The position numbers were made by a program, and so were the translations under genes. Below the pieces are notes generated by a model. The model did not search any database and was not told the DNA's origin. It saw only the letters and a program-made list of their open reading frames with translations. From Mesorhizobium norvegicum (GTDB lineage Bacteria; Pseudomonadota; Alphaproteobacteria; Rhizobiales; Rhizobiaceae), in assembly GCF_004919685.1 (NCBI RefSeq), contig NZ_SMYZ01000073.1:47501-111500 (forward strand): 64,000 nt of DNA, read 5' to 3'. Positions 16,579 through 25,701 of this stretch are shown piece by piece (position 1 is the stretch's first letter; each line of letters starts with the position of its first letter).

Positions 16579-18060
16579 ATGAAGCTGTACAAACCTGATT
16601 TGGGGGATGAGATGATGATGCTTGATCTGGACGGCTTTGACCGTCAGTTGCCCCTGGTTTGTGACTTGGATGGCACTCTGATAAGATCAGATACTTTCCA
16701 CGAGAGCTTCTTTGAAGCCTTCTTTCATTCGCCACAGCACCTGCTTCGCACTTTTCCAAGTTGGTTCAAGGGCCGCGCGGCGTTGAAGGAAACGCTGGCA
16801 AACGTTTGTTCGATTGAGCCGCGGGCGCTTCCCTATCGGGCAGAGATGTTGGAATTGATGCGTGGCGCGAAAGCTGACGGGCGTGAAATTTATCTCGTTA
16901 CGGCAGCGGATCAGAGCATAGCGGATAGTATCATTTGTCACCTTGGCGGCTTCGCCGGCGCGAAGGGAAGTGATGGGTCTTTGAACCTGAAGAGCCGCAA
17001 CAAGTTGAAATGGCTTCAGGCTAGCTTCCCAGAGGGATTCATCTATGCGGGCGACAGTGCCGCCGACCTGCCAATCTGGGAGGCGGCTTCCGGAGCGGTT
17101 TTGGTTGGCAACGGAGTGAAATACGCAAGCCAGCTCCGTAAAGCTGGCGTTGAGGTCAGGGCGATCAGTCCTGAAAAAGCCAATCCGGTGAAGGACTGGC
17201 TGTTTGAACTCCGGGTACACCAGTGGTCAAAAAATGTGCTGATTTTCGTTCCACTGTTTCTCGGCCATATTGCGGGCGATTTGCATGCAGTGCTGAGGAC
17301 AATAGTCGCCTTTGTTGCTTTCAGCCTGATTGCTTCGGCAACCTATATCATCAACGATCTGGCTGATTTGGAGGCGGACCGGGCGCATGCGACCAAGCGC
17401 TTCCGGGCGATTGCTGCAGGCAGAATAAGCGTTATAAACGGCTTTTTGGCGAGCATTTTTATGCTGGGTGCGGGCATTGGGGTGGCCTTACTTTTGCACC
17501 CTCAATTCGCACTGGCTGTCGCAGCCTATCTGGTGCTGACGCTGGCCTATTCATTCCGCTTGAAGCGTTACGCGTTACTCGATGTGACGGTCATCGGAGC
17601 GTTGTTCACACTGAGGATTGTCATGGGTCAGGTGCTAAATGATCTGGCATTCTCGCCTTGGCTCTTGTCCTTTTCAGCCATGTTCTTCTTCTCGCTGTCT
17701 CTGGCAAAGCGTCATGTGGAAGCAATGCGCGCGTGCTCAAAGGGGAGGGACGCCATCAAAGGTCGCGGATACTTGCCTGACGATTGGCCGCTCACCTTGG
17801 GCTATGGCCTTGCTTCCGCCTCGGCTTCAATCGTCATCATGCTGCTTTTCATCGCGCTCGAAGCCAGAGCCACCCAAGAATATCACAATCCAGCATGGCT
17901 CTATGTTGCGCCGGCGGGCGTGTTCATGTGGCTGCAAAGGATATGGCTCCTGAGTCATCGCATGGGTTTGCACGACGATCCTATTGTCTTTGCGCTCAAG
18001 GACAAGACCAGCTTGTTGATCGGCGCCATCATCGCACTGGCGTTTGCGTTGGCTGCGTAA
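16579..18060 (+). CDS. HAD-phosphatase/UbiA-prenyltransferase fusion protein
   Basis: A 493-residue fusion. Residues about 5-200 form a HAD-type phosphatase (CDLDGTLIRSDTF nucleophile motif; YAGDSAADLPIWEAA as the late acidic motif). Residues about 210-493 are a polytopic UbiA prenyltransferase with the NDLADLEADRAHATKRFRAI motif, which holds the NDxxD prenyl-diphosphate site. Proteins of this layout make and dephosphorylate polyprenyl-phospho-pentoses, as in decaprenyl-phosphoryl-arabinose synthesis and in noeC-like functions of Azorhizobium Nod-factor arabinosylation. ATG 16579 has GAAGG 7 bases upstream; the upstream 70 in-frame codons look non-coding. Inferred role: start of a lipid-linked sugar donor pathway with the next two genes. 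Confidence 0.85.
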   Translation: MKLYKPDLGDEMMMLDLDGFDRQLPLVCDLDGTLIRSDTFHESFFEAFFHSPQHLLRTFPSWFKGRAALKETLANVCSIEPRALPYRAEMLELMRGAKADGREIYLVTAADQSIADSIICHLGGFAGAKGSDGSLNLKSRNKLKWLQASFPEGFIYAGDSAADLPIWEAASGAVLVGNGVKYASQLRKAGVEVRAISPEKANPVKDWLFELRVHQWSKNVLIFVPLFLGHIAGDLHAVLRTIVAFVAFSLIASATYIINDLADLEADRAHATKRFRAIAAGRISVINGFLASIFMLGAGIGVALLLHPQFALAVAAYLVLTLAYSFRLKRYALLDVTVIGALFTLRIVMGQVLNDLAFSPWLLSFSAMFFFSLSLAKRHVEAMRACSKGRDAIKGRGYLPDDWPLTLGYGLASASASIVIMLLFIALEARATQEYHNPAWLYVAPAGVFMWLQRIWLLSHRMGLHDDPIVFALKDKTSLLIGAIIALAFALAA

Positions 18061-18078
18061 AACAAAGCGGTTGCCAAT

Positions 18079-19149
18079 ATGCAAGAGACGAACTTAGTAA
18101 CCCTGAATGCGCCCCTCGTACTCCTGACTGGAGCTGCCGGCTGGTTGGGCGGGCGCGTCGCGGCGGCGCTGACGACGGGTTTGCCGGAAGCAGGACTTCT
18201 CGCACGCGGCGGCTTCCGGGTAAGGGCGTTCGTTCCTGCGGGAGAAGACGTATCGCAGCTGCGCGACCAAGGCCTGGATATCGTGACAGGCGATATCCGG
18301 GACATGGAATCTGTCCGCGCATTCGTGGCTGGTGCCGAGGGCGCCGTATTGATCCACCTGGCCGGCATCATTCATCCCAAAACGGTTGCCCAATTTGAAG
18401 CCATCAACACACAGGGCACGATCAATCTGGTTACGGCAGCGCAAAAGGCAGGTGTGAGGCGCGCGGTCGTCATGTCATCGAATTCGCCGATCGGCTGCAA
18501 TCCGCACCCGGACCACAGATTCACGGAGGAAAGCCCCTATAACCCCTATATGGGATATGGCCGTTCCAAGATGCTGATGGAAAAGGCACTGCGTGCGGAA
18601 CTTGCTGCTGGCAGCCCGATGGAAGTCGTCATCGTCCGCGCGCCCTGGTTTTACGGTCCCAACCAGCCTCAAAGGCAAACGCTCTTTTTTAAGATGGTCA
18701 AGGATGGCAAGTTTCCAATCGTTGGATCGGGGCGGAACCGCCGCTCGATGGGCTACACTGACAACCTGGCGCAGGGCATTCTTCTTGCCGCAGTTCACGA
18801 GCGGGCGGTAGGAGAGATATTCTGGCTTGCAGACGAGACGCCGTACACCATGAAAGAAATTGTCGAGGTCGCCGGCATGGTCCTGCACGAAGATTTCGGC
18901 ATGACGGTCAAGCCCAACAAGTTCCATCTGCCGGACATCCTCGGCGACGTCGCAACGATAGTTGATGCGACTCTCCAGTATGCCGGCGTCTATCACCAGA
19001 AAATCCATGTGCTGTCCGAAATGAACAAGACAATTGCCTGCGATATCACCAAAGCCAGAAAAGTGCTCGGTTACGCGCCCACAATCGCCTTGCGCGAAGG
19101 CATGCGACGTTCGGTCGATTGGTGCATGAAGAACGGTCAGGCATTTTAA
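18079..19149 (+). CDS. NAD-dependent epimerase/dehydratase family protein (extended SDR)
   Basis: A 356-residue extended short-chain dehydrogenase, with the NAD-binding motif LTGAAGWLGGRVA and the catalytic YGRSK (YxxxK) near residue 155, preceded by SSNSPIG. The C-terminal half carries a substrate-binding region with FYGPNQPQRQ. It starts 18 bases after the HAD-UbiA gene. Such proteins epimerise, reduce or dehydrate nucleotide or lipid-linked sugars; beside the UbiA fusion it probably modifies the polyprenyl-linked sugar. A second protein of this fold, facing the other way, is at 24652-25701. Confidence 0.85.
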   Translation: MQETNLVTLNAPLVLLTGAAGWLGGRVAAALTTGLPEAGLLARGGFRVRAFVPAGEDVSQLRDQGLDIVTGDIRDMESVRAFVAGAEGAVLIHLAGIIHPKTVAQFEAINTQGTINLVTAAQKAGVRRAVVMSSNSPIGCNPHPDHRFTEESPYNPYMGYGRSKMLMEKALRAELAAGSPMEVVIVRAPWFYGPNQPQRQTLFFKMVKDGKFPIVGSGRNRRSMGYTDNLAQGILLAAVHERAVGEIFWLADETPYTMKEIVEVAGMVLHEDFGMTVKPNKFHLPDILGDVATIVDATLQYAGVYHQKIHVLSEMNKTIACDITKARKVLGYAPTIALREGMRRSVDWCMKNGQAF

Positions 19150-19181
19150 TTAAGGCTTGCCGAAGAATTCGGAGATCGCCA

Positions 19182-21158
19182 TTGTTAGTACAAACTTCTT
19201 CCGTTATTTCCAGTGCTCTCGTTTCGAGCGCCATAGGATATGCCATAGGGTTTCCGGTTTCGAAGTTTTTCGACAACAATATTCGGATGCGCTTGCTTAT
19301 CGCGCCGGTCATCGGACTTGGAATATTCGGCGCTGCAGGTGTTTCCATTTTTCATTTGTTACCTTTAACCGCGGTCAATCTTATTCTGATCGTCCTTGCG
19401 TTGTTCGCTGTCGCACTCTGGCTATCGAAAGGCGCCGTCGATCCGCTGTTGCGCTCCCCGACCAATCCTGGCTTTTCCTGGTTAACTGTTGCATTTCTCC
19501 TCTGCCTTTTGCCAGCCTTCGCGATCATTCCGCAGCATTATGGGGAAAGTGCCGGCGTCGGTGACCCGATCTGGGACCATGCTAAAATAGCTATTATAAA
19601 TGAAATAGCTCAAAACGGCTTGCCTCCCGGCAATCCATACTATTCCGAAGCAGGTACTCCCAGCACACTTATTTACTACTACGTCTGGCACTTCATCGCG
19701 GCATGTTCATCAGTCATCACCGGCGCTAGCGGCTGGGAGGCCGATATTGCTCTTACCGGCATGACGGCGTTGTTCTCGACGTTTGTCGTAACGTGGCTGG
19801 CAGTGGCACGAAGCAGAAGCTCAGATGCCGCTTGGTGGGTACTCCCGCTCTTGCTTGCCAGTTCCCTTAAGCCAATCGTGCGATTTGTCTCTGGTACGTG
19901 GCTCGACACATGGATGGTACAGCAATACAGTTTCGACGCGTGGATTATTCAAACCTCATGGGCACCCCAGCACGTATTTTCTGGATCCATAGCCTTAATT
20001 GCCATCATGGCATACATACGAATTCTACATTGTAACGCCGGGCGTGATGTCAGCTTGGCAGTGTTTACGGGGGCGATGCTTGCTTCTGCTTATGGCAGCT
20101 CCATGTGGGCAGGCGGCCTCTCACTGCTTTTGATATTACCCATTGTGGGGGGGCTGTCGATTTCGGATGTTGCAAGGGCCAAACGGCTGCTTCAAGTTCT
20201 CATATTACTTTCAGTCGCTGTTAGCATAGCCGTACTCTGCGCGGGCGTATTGGTCTACGAACAGGCTGTCATATTAAATGCCAGAAAAGCCGTGGCATTT
20301 TGGATATTTCCCATATTCGTGGGAATGGACGGGCTTATGGATCTTCCAGGCTTCTGGCTGTTCTTGATTATCATCGACCTCAGTATTCTGTATGCCTCAT
20401 TTCTTATTTGGACATTATCGATATCCCCTGGCGATGTCGCAGCATACTCCCACATCGACCGGGCGATCTTTGTCACCGTTCTGGCGCCACTATTTTGCGC
20501 CCAGTTTATGCACAGCGTCATTCTGTATAATGACTTGGGGTGGCGTGTGATAATTCCATCATTGCTAGTTATGATCGCGGTTACAGCTGCGCTGTTCTCT
20601 TCGCAAATTGGCGAAAGCACGTTAACCGGTCGTCTAACGACTATAACAGCAATTGTATTCCTGGCGCCTTCAATTTTGGCCGGCGCTCAGTTTGTATACT
20701 TGTCCGACTTCCAATTTCGAGTTCAAGGACCCGAAACGTTAGAGGGCACAGCTTTCAGAGCATCTCCTGAAATGTGGAAAGCTGTTCGGCAATTAACGCC
20801 ATCAGATGAAGCGGTCGCCAACAATCCGCTCGATTTTGCAAACGTGACATATCGACCAGGGAATATTTCTTGGGCAACATTGTCACAAAGGCGAAATTGC
20901 GCAACGACACTGGGGTTTTTGCGCTCCTATGCAGCTCAACTTACGCCAAATCAGGCATCAGAAGTCTACAACCTCTTCGTCGAAGCGTTCAGAGGTGAGG
21001 TTTCCGAAAGTCATCTTAGAGTTATGAAAGAAAAGTATCTTTGTAAGACTCTTGTGGTTACAGCGCGAGATGGTTTATGGGATAAACCGGAGCTGAACAA
21101 CAGTTCAGTATACAAGCTCGTGTCCGAGAAAGAAGGGAAGTGGCGGATTTATCGATAA
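19182..21158 (+). CDS. Large polytopic membrane protein, possible glycosyltransferase or flippase-type
   Basis: A 658-residue protein with about 12 or more hydrophobic segments over residues 5-530, then a soluble C-terminal domain of about 130 residues. I do not recognise a named family. The layout (multi-spanning N-part, outside C-part) resembles lipid-linked-sugar glycosyltransferases of the GT-C kind, and an acidic first loop (VGDPIWDHAKI) could match the Asp of such enzymes. The gene is clearly more A+T-rich than its neighbours (many AAT, ATA, TTA codons), which suggests separate transfer. Start: TTG 19182 with GGAG 7 bases upstream; an earlier in-frame start at 19119 overlaps the epimerase gene. 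Confidence 0.6.
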   Translation: MLVQTSSVISSALVSSAIGYAIGFPVSKFFDNNIRMRLLIAPVIGLGIFGAAGVSIFHLLPLTAVNLILIVLALFAVALWLSKGAVDPLLRSPTNPGFSWLTVAFLLCLLPAFAIIPQHYGESAGVGDPIWDHAKIAIINEIAQNGLPPGNPYYSEAGTPSTLIYYYVWHFIAACSSVITGASGWEADIALTGMTALFSTFVVTWLAVARSRSSDAAWWVLPLLLASSLKPIVRFVSGTWLDTWMVQQYSFDAWIIQTSWAPQHVFSGSIALIAIMAYIRILHCNAGRDVSLAVFTGAMLASAYGSSMWAGGLSLLLILPIVGGLSISDVARAKRLLQVLILLSVAVSIAVLCAGVLVYEQAVILNARKAVAFWIFPIFVGMDGLMDLPGFWLFLIIIDLSILYASFLIWTLSISPGDVAAYSHIDRAIFVTVLAPLFCAQFMHSVILYNDLGWRVIIPSLLVMIAVTAALFSSQIGESTLTGRLTTITAIVFLAPSILAGAQFVYLSDFQFRVQGPETLEGTAFRASPEMWKAVRQLTPSDEAVANNPLDFANVTYRPGNISWATLSQRRNCATTLGFLRSYAAQLTPNQASEVYNLFVEAFRGEVSESHLRVMKEKYLCKTLVVTARDGLWDKPELNNSSVYKLVSEKEGKWRIYR

Positions 21159-21599
21159 TACGCCTTTAAAGGTAAGCGATGCGCCCAGGCACCTTGCAAT
21201 AGGCCGATGAACATGGAGTTTTCGAGCCATGACATTGGAACATGCAAGGGACGATCGGGGCGCCGGGTTAAGCGGGGCCGCGACGGCCGAAGATCTTGCA
21301 ACGGTGCCCGGGCGCGTGCAGCAACGAAGGCTGTGGAGTTGCAACGAGAAGCGGCGTTGGTCGACCTGGCGAGTGCGGCGGGGTCGTCGGTGACCGAGGT
21401 CGCGGAAGCGTTGGCGTAGCTCCGCGAACCACCTCACAGCCGGTAGCCAGAAAGGACATAAGGTCTTACCTGCAAGGCTCGCCAATGCTGCGTCAGCACT
21501 CCCAACACTCTTCTCAGCCTTAAAACCGGCAATCTGGCCGGTCTTAGTGTCTGCTCCAACAAGAGGTGAGTGATTTCAGCGGGTTGTGATTCTGTCGGA
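21159..21599. other. Gap between the membrane-protein gene and the IS66 relic
   Basis: About 440 bases. A frame at 21207-21419 has an Ala-rich end (AGSSVTEVAEALA) without recognisable family features. No other feature recognised. Confidence 0.3.
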
Positions 21600-22384
21600 G
21601 TAACCGGGGCAGATTTCCGGGTGGAGGGGGTTTGCGGGCGAGCACGTTCGTGATTCACCATCTGCGTGACGCTACCACCGACTGATTCGCTTGAAGGCCT
21701 GTCGCTCGCTCAGCTCCACGGGCTGGTTGCTGCGCTGATCGGCGAAGTGCGCGGTCTTCAAACCCGGTCAGGATCGCCACCGAAGGGGCGATGTGGGGGG
21801 CGATCCGCCACCACGGCTTCTCGCCGATACCGTCGTCGTATCCGATGATGCCGGCCAGTTCCGCATTGGCGAGCATGCGCTGTGCTGGGTCCACGCCGAG
21901 CGGCTCGTCCACAAATTAATACCCATAACCTCGACCGCCGCCGCGTCGTCGACATCATGCGCCAGTTGATCTGGTGGTTCTATCGCGACCTGAAGAGCTA
22001 CCAAGCTGATCCATGCCCCCAAGGGCAGCCGCACTGCGGGGCCCGCTTCGAGCACCTGTTCAAACGCTGGCCCGGCTGCATCGCCGCAAGCATGAACTCC
22101 TGCGCGTTCTCGATCGTCTCGAGATCCCACTCCACAGGTCCGAAAACGACATCCGCGCCTTCGTCACCAAGCGCAAGATCTCCGGCGGAACCGTCAGTGA
22201 GGCAGGCAAGAACGCCCGCGACGTCCTGCTCGGCCTGATGAAGACCTGCATCAAGCTCGACATCTCATTCTCCGCTATCTCGGCGGCCGCCTCGGCATAC
22301 ACGCACAATCGCCGATTCCACCGCTCCCGGATCTCGTTAGGCAAGCCGCTCAAGCCTGACTGCCCGGAAATCTGCCCCGGTTAC
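21600..22384 (+). mobile_element. IS66-family deletion derivative with perfect terminal inverted repeats
   Basis: The ends are perfect 22-base inverted repeats: 21600-21621 begins GTAACCGGGGCAGATTTCC and 22363-22384 is its exact reverse complement. Inside are pieces of one IS66 TnpC transposase in several frames: LPPTDSLEGLSLAQLHGLVAALIGEVRGLQ (N-terminus, from 21669), SDDAGQFRIGEHALCWVHAERLVHK near 21840-21920, and ENDIRAFVTKRKISGGTVSEAG... at 22140-22210 (the usual C-terminal region). The central catalytic part is missing and frames are shifted, so it can move only if helped in trans. No clear target-site duplication. The right repeat supplies the stop codon of the GMC gene. Confidence 0.8.
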
Positions 22385-23916
22385 CGCAGGTTGTAGTTTC
22401 TGTCTCTTGCGGCTGACCGGGCGCGTTCTTGTGCGGAATGACAGAGTGCTGCTTCCGCGGCCCGGAACGCCAGGGCCATGATGGTCATTTGAGGATTGAC
22501 GCCGGGCGCTTCCGGAATGAGGCTGCCATCAGCGACAAAGAGGTTTTCGACGCCACGCACCCGTCCGTAACTGTCGACCGCGCAAGCATCCCGATGCTCG
22601 CCAGGCGGGCAGCTCGAAAACAGGTGTATGGACATCAGGTTGGTTGCCTGTTTGGGCAAAGGCTTGTTCCAGAACTCATGCACCTGATTAGGGCTCGTCC
22701 ACCCTTCATGGCCGGATATGCCCGGGAACACCTTGCGGGCGCCGGCCTCAAACATGACTTGGCCAAGACGGGTGAGAACTTGGCACAAAGCGATCCAGTC
22801 GTCAGGGGCGAGTTTGAAACCAACAAGCGGCTCATTGATGCCGGGAAGCGGCCTCACCGAGCCAACTCCGCGAGGCCGTATCATGCCGTAATATGAGCCG
22901 CAAAAACGCCAGTTCCGCATCAGATCGCCGCGATTGGTCCAGTCTTCCGCAAGCGAGAGGCCAAAGATCGCGGGCGTAAATACTGATCCACCGATCCGCT
23001 GTTCCGGCATGAATTCGGTAATCGCCGTCAGAGGGAGCCGCGACTGATGCGCATCGACCGGCTCATCAAACAGCGCCGTTGCCCTGATTGTCGGGTGAAC
23101 GCGCAGCGTATTGCCAATGCATTTGCGCGGGCCGGATCGGCGCAAAAGCGCCGGGGTGTGAATTGCACCTGCGCACACGAACACCATGCCGGCTTTTACG
23201 CGCACTGCCATGGCATGTCCGCCTGGATCGCGTGAACGGGCAAGGACTTCTGTGGCACGGCCCTTTTCAATTCGTATGTTGTCCACCCGCGTTTGCGTCA
23301 GCAGACGCATACCGCGGTCCACTGCCTTTGGCAGAAGGGTAACCGCCATGGACTGCTTGGCGCCGTTCGGACAAACATAAGAACAGCGGTTGGCGCCCTT
23401 GCAGCCACGTTGCCCCCGTTTCAGTTCCGACACTTTCCAGCCGAGCGCTTCGCCCCCCTTCCGCAGAATGTCGGTGGCACGTCCGAGCGGACCGGGGGTC
23501 AAGCTTGCATTTACCGCCGTCTCCGCGCGCTCGTAATATTGCGCCAATTCATCCGGCGTAAAATTCTCGATCTTATAGAGCTCGCGCCATTGATCAATGA
23601 GATTGCTATCGGCTCGCTGGGTAATAGCGCTGTTGATTTCTGTTCCTCCCCCGACGCAGCGGCCTTCGGCATAGTTAATGGGGGGGCGCCCAATCGCGGC
23701 GGTTAGTCCTCCGCTGCGCCAGGCTGCTAAAAATGCCTCGCTTGCGATAGGAGAAGCTGATGATGACGGAATATGCTTACCTTCTTCAAGCATGATTACA
23801 GAAATGCCAGCAGCTGTCAGCACATCTGCTACGCTGGCACCGCCCGCGCCAGAGCCGATAATCACCGCATCTGCTTCCAGTTGCAGTGCGTTGCCCGGTT
23901 GAAAACGGCCTTTCAT
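22381..23916 (-). CDS. GMC-family (glucose-methanol-choline) FAD oxidoreductase
   Basis: A 511-residue flavoenzyme. The FAD-binding motif is AVIIGSGAGGASVADVL near the N-terminus. A Cys-rich GCKGANRCSYVCPNGAKQSM follows, typical of long-chain-alcohol or sugar-oxidising GMC members. The C-terminal active-site region is HLFSSCPPGEHRD... and GVNPQMTIMALA. The final codons and the TAA stop lie in the right inverted repeat of the IS66 derivative, so the natural C-terminus may be slightly altered, but the length is within the family's range. It starts 9 bases after the small membrane protein gene and is the last gene of a four-gene leftward set. The likely substrate is an alcohol group on a lipid or sugar. 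Confidence 0.87.
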   Translation of the reverse strand: MKGRFQPGNALQLEADAVIIGSGAGGASVADVLTAAGISVIMLEEGKHIPSSSASPIASEAFLAAWRSGGLTAAIGRPPINYAEGRCVGGGTEINSAITQRADSNLIDQWRELYKIENFTPDELAQYYERAETAVNASLTPGPLGRATDILRKGGEALGWKVSELKRGQRGCKGANRCSYVCPNGAKQSMAVTLLPKAVDRGMRLLTQTRVDNIRIEKGRATEVLARSRDPGGHAMAVRVKAGMVFVCAGAIHTPALLRRSGPRKCIGNTLRVHPTIRATALFDEPVDAHQSRLPLTAITEFMPEQRIGGSVFTPAIFGLSLAEDWTNRGDLMRNWRFCGSYYGMIRPRGVGSVRPLPGINEPLVGFKLAPDDWIALCQVLTRLGQVMFEAGARKVFPGISGHEGWTSPNQVHEFWNKPLPKQATNLMSIHLFSSCPPGEHRDACAVDSYGRVRGVENLFVADGSLIPEAPGVNPQMTIMALAFRAAEAALCHSAQERARSAARDRNYNLR

Positions 23917-23925
23917 GTCAAAGCC

Positions 23926-24300
23926 TTAATTCCCTGCAGGCCGTACGTATAACAGTCTTGCCGCCACGGGCATCTGCTCATAAAATGCGAGCAGCGTCAT
24001 CGATCGATAAAGGCGCACGACGGATGTCATGGGACCGGGCGATCTCTGCAGAAGATTATAAAACCTGTCTGCGCGAAGCGCGCTTGCCAACGGACCGCCC
24101 GCGCCGGCTGAAATCACTAAGACGCAAAGGCTCAGGAAGATCGAAACGCTTCGAACCGCCAAGCGAATATGAAAGGGCGCACCTGCAATGGCTCGGGTGA
24201 CGCTCGGTACGACTTCAGTTACTACGGCTGATTTTTCTTCTCCGTCGAGTAGTGGCCACGCAGGTATCAGTGTTGCCACAATCACTCGATCGAATACCAT
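23926..24300 (-). CDS. Small hypothetical protein with one membrane segment
   Basis: A 124-residue protein of no recognised family. A single clear hydrophobic stretch (SVSIFLSLCVLVISAGAGG) lies in the middle; the C-terminal part is basic and aromatic (RADRFYNLLQRSPGP, LYRSMTLLAFYEQMP). ATG 24300 has GAGGAG upstream and overlaps the SMR gene's end. Being directly before the GMC gene, it may be a membrane anchor or small subunit, as some GMC dehydrogenases have; this is inference. Confidence 0.55.
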   Translation of the reverse strand: MVFDRVIVATLIPAWPLLDGEEKSAVVTEVVPSVTRAIAGAPFHIRLAVRSVSIFLSLCVLVISAGAGGPLASALRADRFYNLLQRSPGPMTSVVRLYRSMTLLAFYEQMPVAARLLYVRPAGN

Positions 24301-24301
24301 T

Positions 24302-24655
24302 TCAGTCTCCTCGAGCCAGAAGAATAATACCGGCCAAGACAAGACTGAGGCCAATCCGTTTGGACAGATGGAACGGTTCTCCAAAAATGTAGTATGATGC
24401 AACCGCCAGCATCGCAAACGCGGAACCCGCCAAAATCGGATAGGCGACGGACACCTCCATGGAGTCGAGAGCCTTTGCAAAAAACACCACGTTGATGCCG
24501 TAAAATAGCAATCCGCCTATAAAGCTAATTGAGAGAAACTTATCGGTTGGTCCAGCGTCGGTAGGCAGTGAGATCCGGCTCCATTTCAGCAACATATTGC
24601 CGATACAGGAATTCAAACCCGCAGCAAGAACCATGATCACAGGTGGCGTATTCAT
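24302..24655 (-). CDS. Small multidrug-resistance/EamA-like four-helix membrane protein
   Basis: A 117-residue protein with four hydrophobic helices of the EmrE/ArnE-F type: VIMVLAAGLNSCIGNMLLKW, FIGGLLFYGINVVFFAKAL, VSVAYPILAGSAFAMLAVAS and a final GLSLVLAGIILLA. The YPILAG stretch in helix 3 is typical for this family. Members of the ArnE/ArnF branch flip undecaprenyl-linked aminosugars across the inner membrane, which suits the sugar-lipid setting here. It overlaps the epimerase stop by 4 bases (ATGA). Confidence 0.8.
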   Translation of the reverse strand: MNTPPVIMVLAAGLNSCIGNMLLKWSRISLPTDAGPTDKFLSISFIGGLLFYGINVVFFAKALDSMEVSVAYPILAGSAFAMLAVASYYIFGEPFHLSKRIGLSLVLAGIILLARGD

Positions 24656-25701
24656 CCCGGGGCCATCCGCAATACGTAAGGAACCAGTGCCAGAATCTGC
24701 TGCTTGACCGGCGACTTATGGCGTGACGCTCCGCCTTTGCTCAGAGAGGCCTTATTGGCCTGATACCAATTATAAGTCTCGATGATCATCTGAGAATTAG
24801 AATACTTCGGCATAAAATCAAGTTCTCTCTGCGCTTTCGAAATATCGAAATACATCGAGCGCCCGTACATAAGCGAATGGTAGGGACCCAAGGGAGAAAG
24901 CCCGAGCGTACTTGCTAAATTCGCTGCAAGGGCAGTCGGCCTCATTGGAATAGACTTGATACGGCTTTCGGTTCCAGTATGGTCAATTACCGTCTGCAGA
25001 AGTTCACGCATTGTGCCAAATTCGGCCGCCCCAATATTGTATTCCGCAAATCCCCGCATATCCGATGCTGCAATGCATGCCCAGGCCAAATCATCCGAGT
25101 GAACGAACTGATATCTGTTATTCCCGCCAGCAAAAACTGGAATGTCGAGGCCCCGTTCTATCCAGTCAAAGAGAATTTGGACGATGCCAAGGCGGCCGTG
25201 TCCGAGAATGGTCCGCGGGCGCACAATCGCCACATCCAGACCATGGCGTTGCATTGCCTCCTTGCAAATCATTTCTCCTGCCAATTTTGCGCGTCCGTAG
25301 TCTTCAGCAGGATTGGTCACTGTATCCTCTGTGACGGGATTCGCTTTGGGGACGCCAAAAACAGCGCTGGAAGAAGTATAGATCAGCTTCACGACTCCTG
25401 CCGCAACCGATTCGTCGGCAAGGATCTGAGTACCGTCCTTGTTGATGGACCAGAATAGGTCCACATCCTTGGCTAAAGGCACTTGGGCAACGTTGTGGAA
25501 CACCTTTTTGACGCCGGAGACTGCTTGTTTGACCGCGTTACGGTCCAGGATCGTGCCTTTGAAAAATTCCAGATTAGGATGACTGAAGCCAGGGAAATTT
25601 AGGTCGAACACGCGAACGTGGGTTCCTTGCTCAAGTAACTGTTTGGTCAACAATTCCCCAAAATATCCCGAACCTCCGGTAACTAGAGCTGTATTCACCA
25701 T
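24652..25701 (-). CDS. NAD-dependent epimerase/dehydratase family protein (extended SDR)
   Basis: A 349-residue extended SDR with TGGSGYFGELL for NAD binding, STSSAVFG-like catalytic Ser context (YTSSSAVFG), the YGRAK motif (YxxxK) near residue 145, and a VHSDDLAWA substrate-loop region. It is the first gene of the leftward set epimerase, SMR, small membrane protein, GMC. The ATGA overlap with the SMR gene shows tight coupling. It probably converts a lipid- or nucleotide-linked sugar; which one is not visible. Confidence 0.86.
   Translation of the reverse strand: MVNTALVTGGSGYFGELLTKQLLEQGTHVRVFDLNFPGFSHPNLEFFKGTILDRNAVKQAVSGVKKVFHNVAQVPLAKDVDLFWSINKDGTQILADESVAAGVVKLIYTSSSAVFGVPKANPVTEDTVTNPAEDYGRAKLAGEMICKEAMQRHGLDVAIVRPRTILGHGRLGIVQILFDWIERGLDIPVFAGGNNRYQFVHSDDLAWACIAASDMRGFAEYNIGAAEFGTMRELLQTVIDHTGTESRIKSIPMRPTALAANLASTLGLSPLGPYHSLMYGRSMYFDISKAQRELDFMPKYSNSQMIIETYNWYQANKASLSKGGASRHKSPVKQQILALVPYVLRMAPG

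Noticed and set aside
15737..16759. 340-codon open frame on the minus strand
   Set aside because: It is a mixture of IS1595 relic in a wrong frame and antisense of the HAD-UbiA gene; no continuous family similarity.
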